Source of the DNA: GBS-DC sp964451985
GTDB taxonomy: Bacteria; Armatimonadota; Fimbriimonadia; Fimbriimonadales; GBS-DC
Assembly (NCBI GenBank): GCA_964451985.1
Contig: CAYVKB010000040.1
Coordinates: 1 to 23,073, forward strand
Length of the DNA: 23,073 nucleotides
Direction: 5' to 3'
This document shows, in pieces, positions 22,681 to 23,073 of this stretch; the stretch's first letter is position 1, and every line of letters starts with the position of its first letter. The position numbers and the translations under genes are program-made. The notes under the pieces are model-generated. The model did not search any database, was not told the origin of the DNA, and saw only the letters and a program-made list of their open reading frames with translations.

Positions 22681-23073
22681 TTCCCAAATGTTAAGTTTCT
22701 GGAAGTCTGTTTAGGAATGCGAAGGGCGGGTTCGATCGTCGGCTCGCCCAGCAAAGCACATGCATGGAGGGCGAGGCTCCTGCCGAGCCGTCCACAGGTG
22801 GAACGTATTTGTGGGGGGCGTGGCTCCTGCCGAGCCGTCCACAGGTGGAACGTATTTGTGGAGGGCGTGGCTTTTGCTAGCCGATTGCAACTCCCCCTAT
22901 GGAGGGCGAGGCTTCTGCCGAGCCATCTATCCTGTTCGTGGAGGGCGAGGCTCCTGCCGAGCCATCTACCATGCCTGTTTATGCGCCGCGAAGACTACAA
23001 ATAAATGGCTCGGCAGGGGCCTCGCCCTCCATAGCGCGTTGAGGGATGGCAGTCCTAAAAGGGGACGGCTCGG
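22681..23073. other. Gene-free repeat block at the window end
   Basis: After the hydrolase stop there is AGTCTGTTTAGGAA (22704-22717), then a run of family A repeats to the end of the window. Open frames here are repeat-derived (translations such as WRARLLPSH recur) and are not treated as genes. Confidence 0.8.
22765..23073. repeat. Array of family A hairpin repeats, mixed orientation
   Basis: Direct copies of TGGAGGGCGAGGCTCC-TGCCGAGCC lie at 22765-22789, 22812-22836, 22859-22883 (degenerate), 22900-22924 and 22939-22963. An inverted copy is at 23007-23031 and a truncated inverted one at 23067-23073. The first two belong to a 47-bp tandem duplication that includes CAGGTGGAACGTATTTGTGG. Each unit can form a GGCTC-N5-GAGCC stem. 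More copies stand at 1-53 and 7305-7329. Confidence 0.9.

Noticed and set aside
22717..23004. 95-residue open frame on the plus strand at the window end
   Set aside because: It is a translation of the family A repeats (WRARLLPSH and similar recur), with no ribosome site and no recognisable domain.

Overview
The window is about 60% GC and reads as a chromosomal segment of a thermophile-like, diderm bacterium. The best guess is Armatimonadota, by inference only. The reasons are a Pup-ligase (PafA/Dop) family enzyme outside Actinobacteria, a PEP-CTERM surface protein, a probable outer-membrane beta-barrel protein, a dockerin-bearing secreted subtilase, a pilus-assembly membrane protein, a zinc-type L28, and dense families of short hairpin repeats between genes. 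No rRNA, transposase or phage gene is visible.

Layout. 1-53: repeat copies. 81-1094: mtnA (methionine salvage). 1091-5467, minus strand: a CBM9-like/beta-barrel protein and a YfhO-family polytopic membrane protein, read in the same direction. 5658-7133: a divergent PafA/Dop-family ligase. 7134-7684: 550 bp without a gene, holding hairpin repeats, a two-repeat CRISPR remnant and a strong promoter. 7685-8539: PEP-CTERM protein. 8650-9854: rpmB overlapping murB. 9875-10348: lipoprotein. 10372-11580: PilC/GspF. 11577-11719: tandem hairpin repeats. 11735-12850: J-domain/TPR/membrane protein. 12908-13346: five tRNAs (Val, Asp, Phe, Leu, Gly). 13368-16561: tig-clpP-clpX operon. 16781-18439: secreted subtilase with dockerin. 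18558-20081: yraN and hemW. 20112-20438: small membrane protein. 20480-22680: GHL10-type glycoside hydrolase-like protein and a beta-lactamase-fold serine hydrolase. 22681-23073: repeat block.

How the genes work together. tig, clpP and clpX form the classic protein-folding and degradation operon, led by a tRNA array. The PafA-like ligase may add a second protein-tagging route, but no Pup, proteasome or ARC/Mpa gene lies near it. The secreted proteins (PEP-CTERM, dockerin protease, beta-barrel, lipoprotein) point to an elaborate envelope.

Most notable signals: the decayed CRISPR array at 7475-7566; the divergent ligase, which lacks a motif shared by PafA and Dop; five genes whose -10 box lies 6-9 nt from the start codon, suggesting leaderless mRNAs; and two families of hairpin repeats, one of which supplies the stop codon of pilC. 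All family assignments rest on reading motifs by eye; no database search was run.
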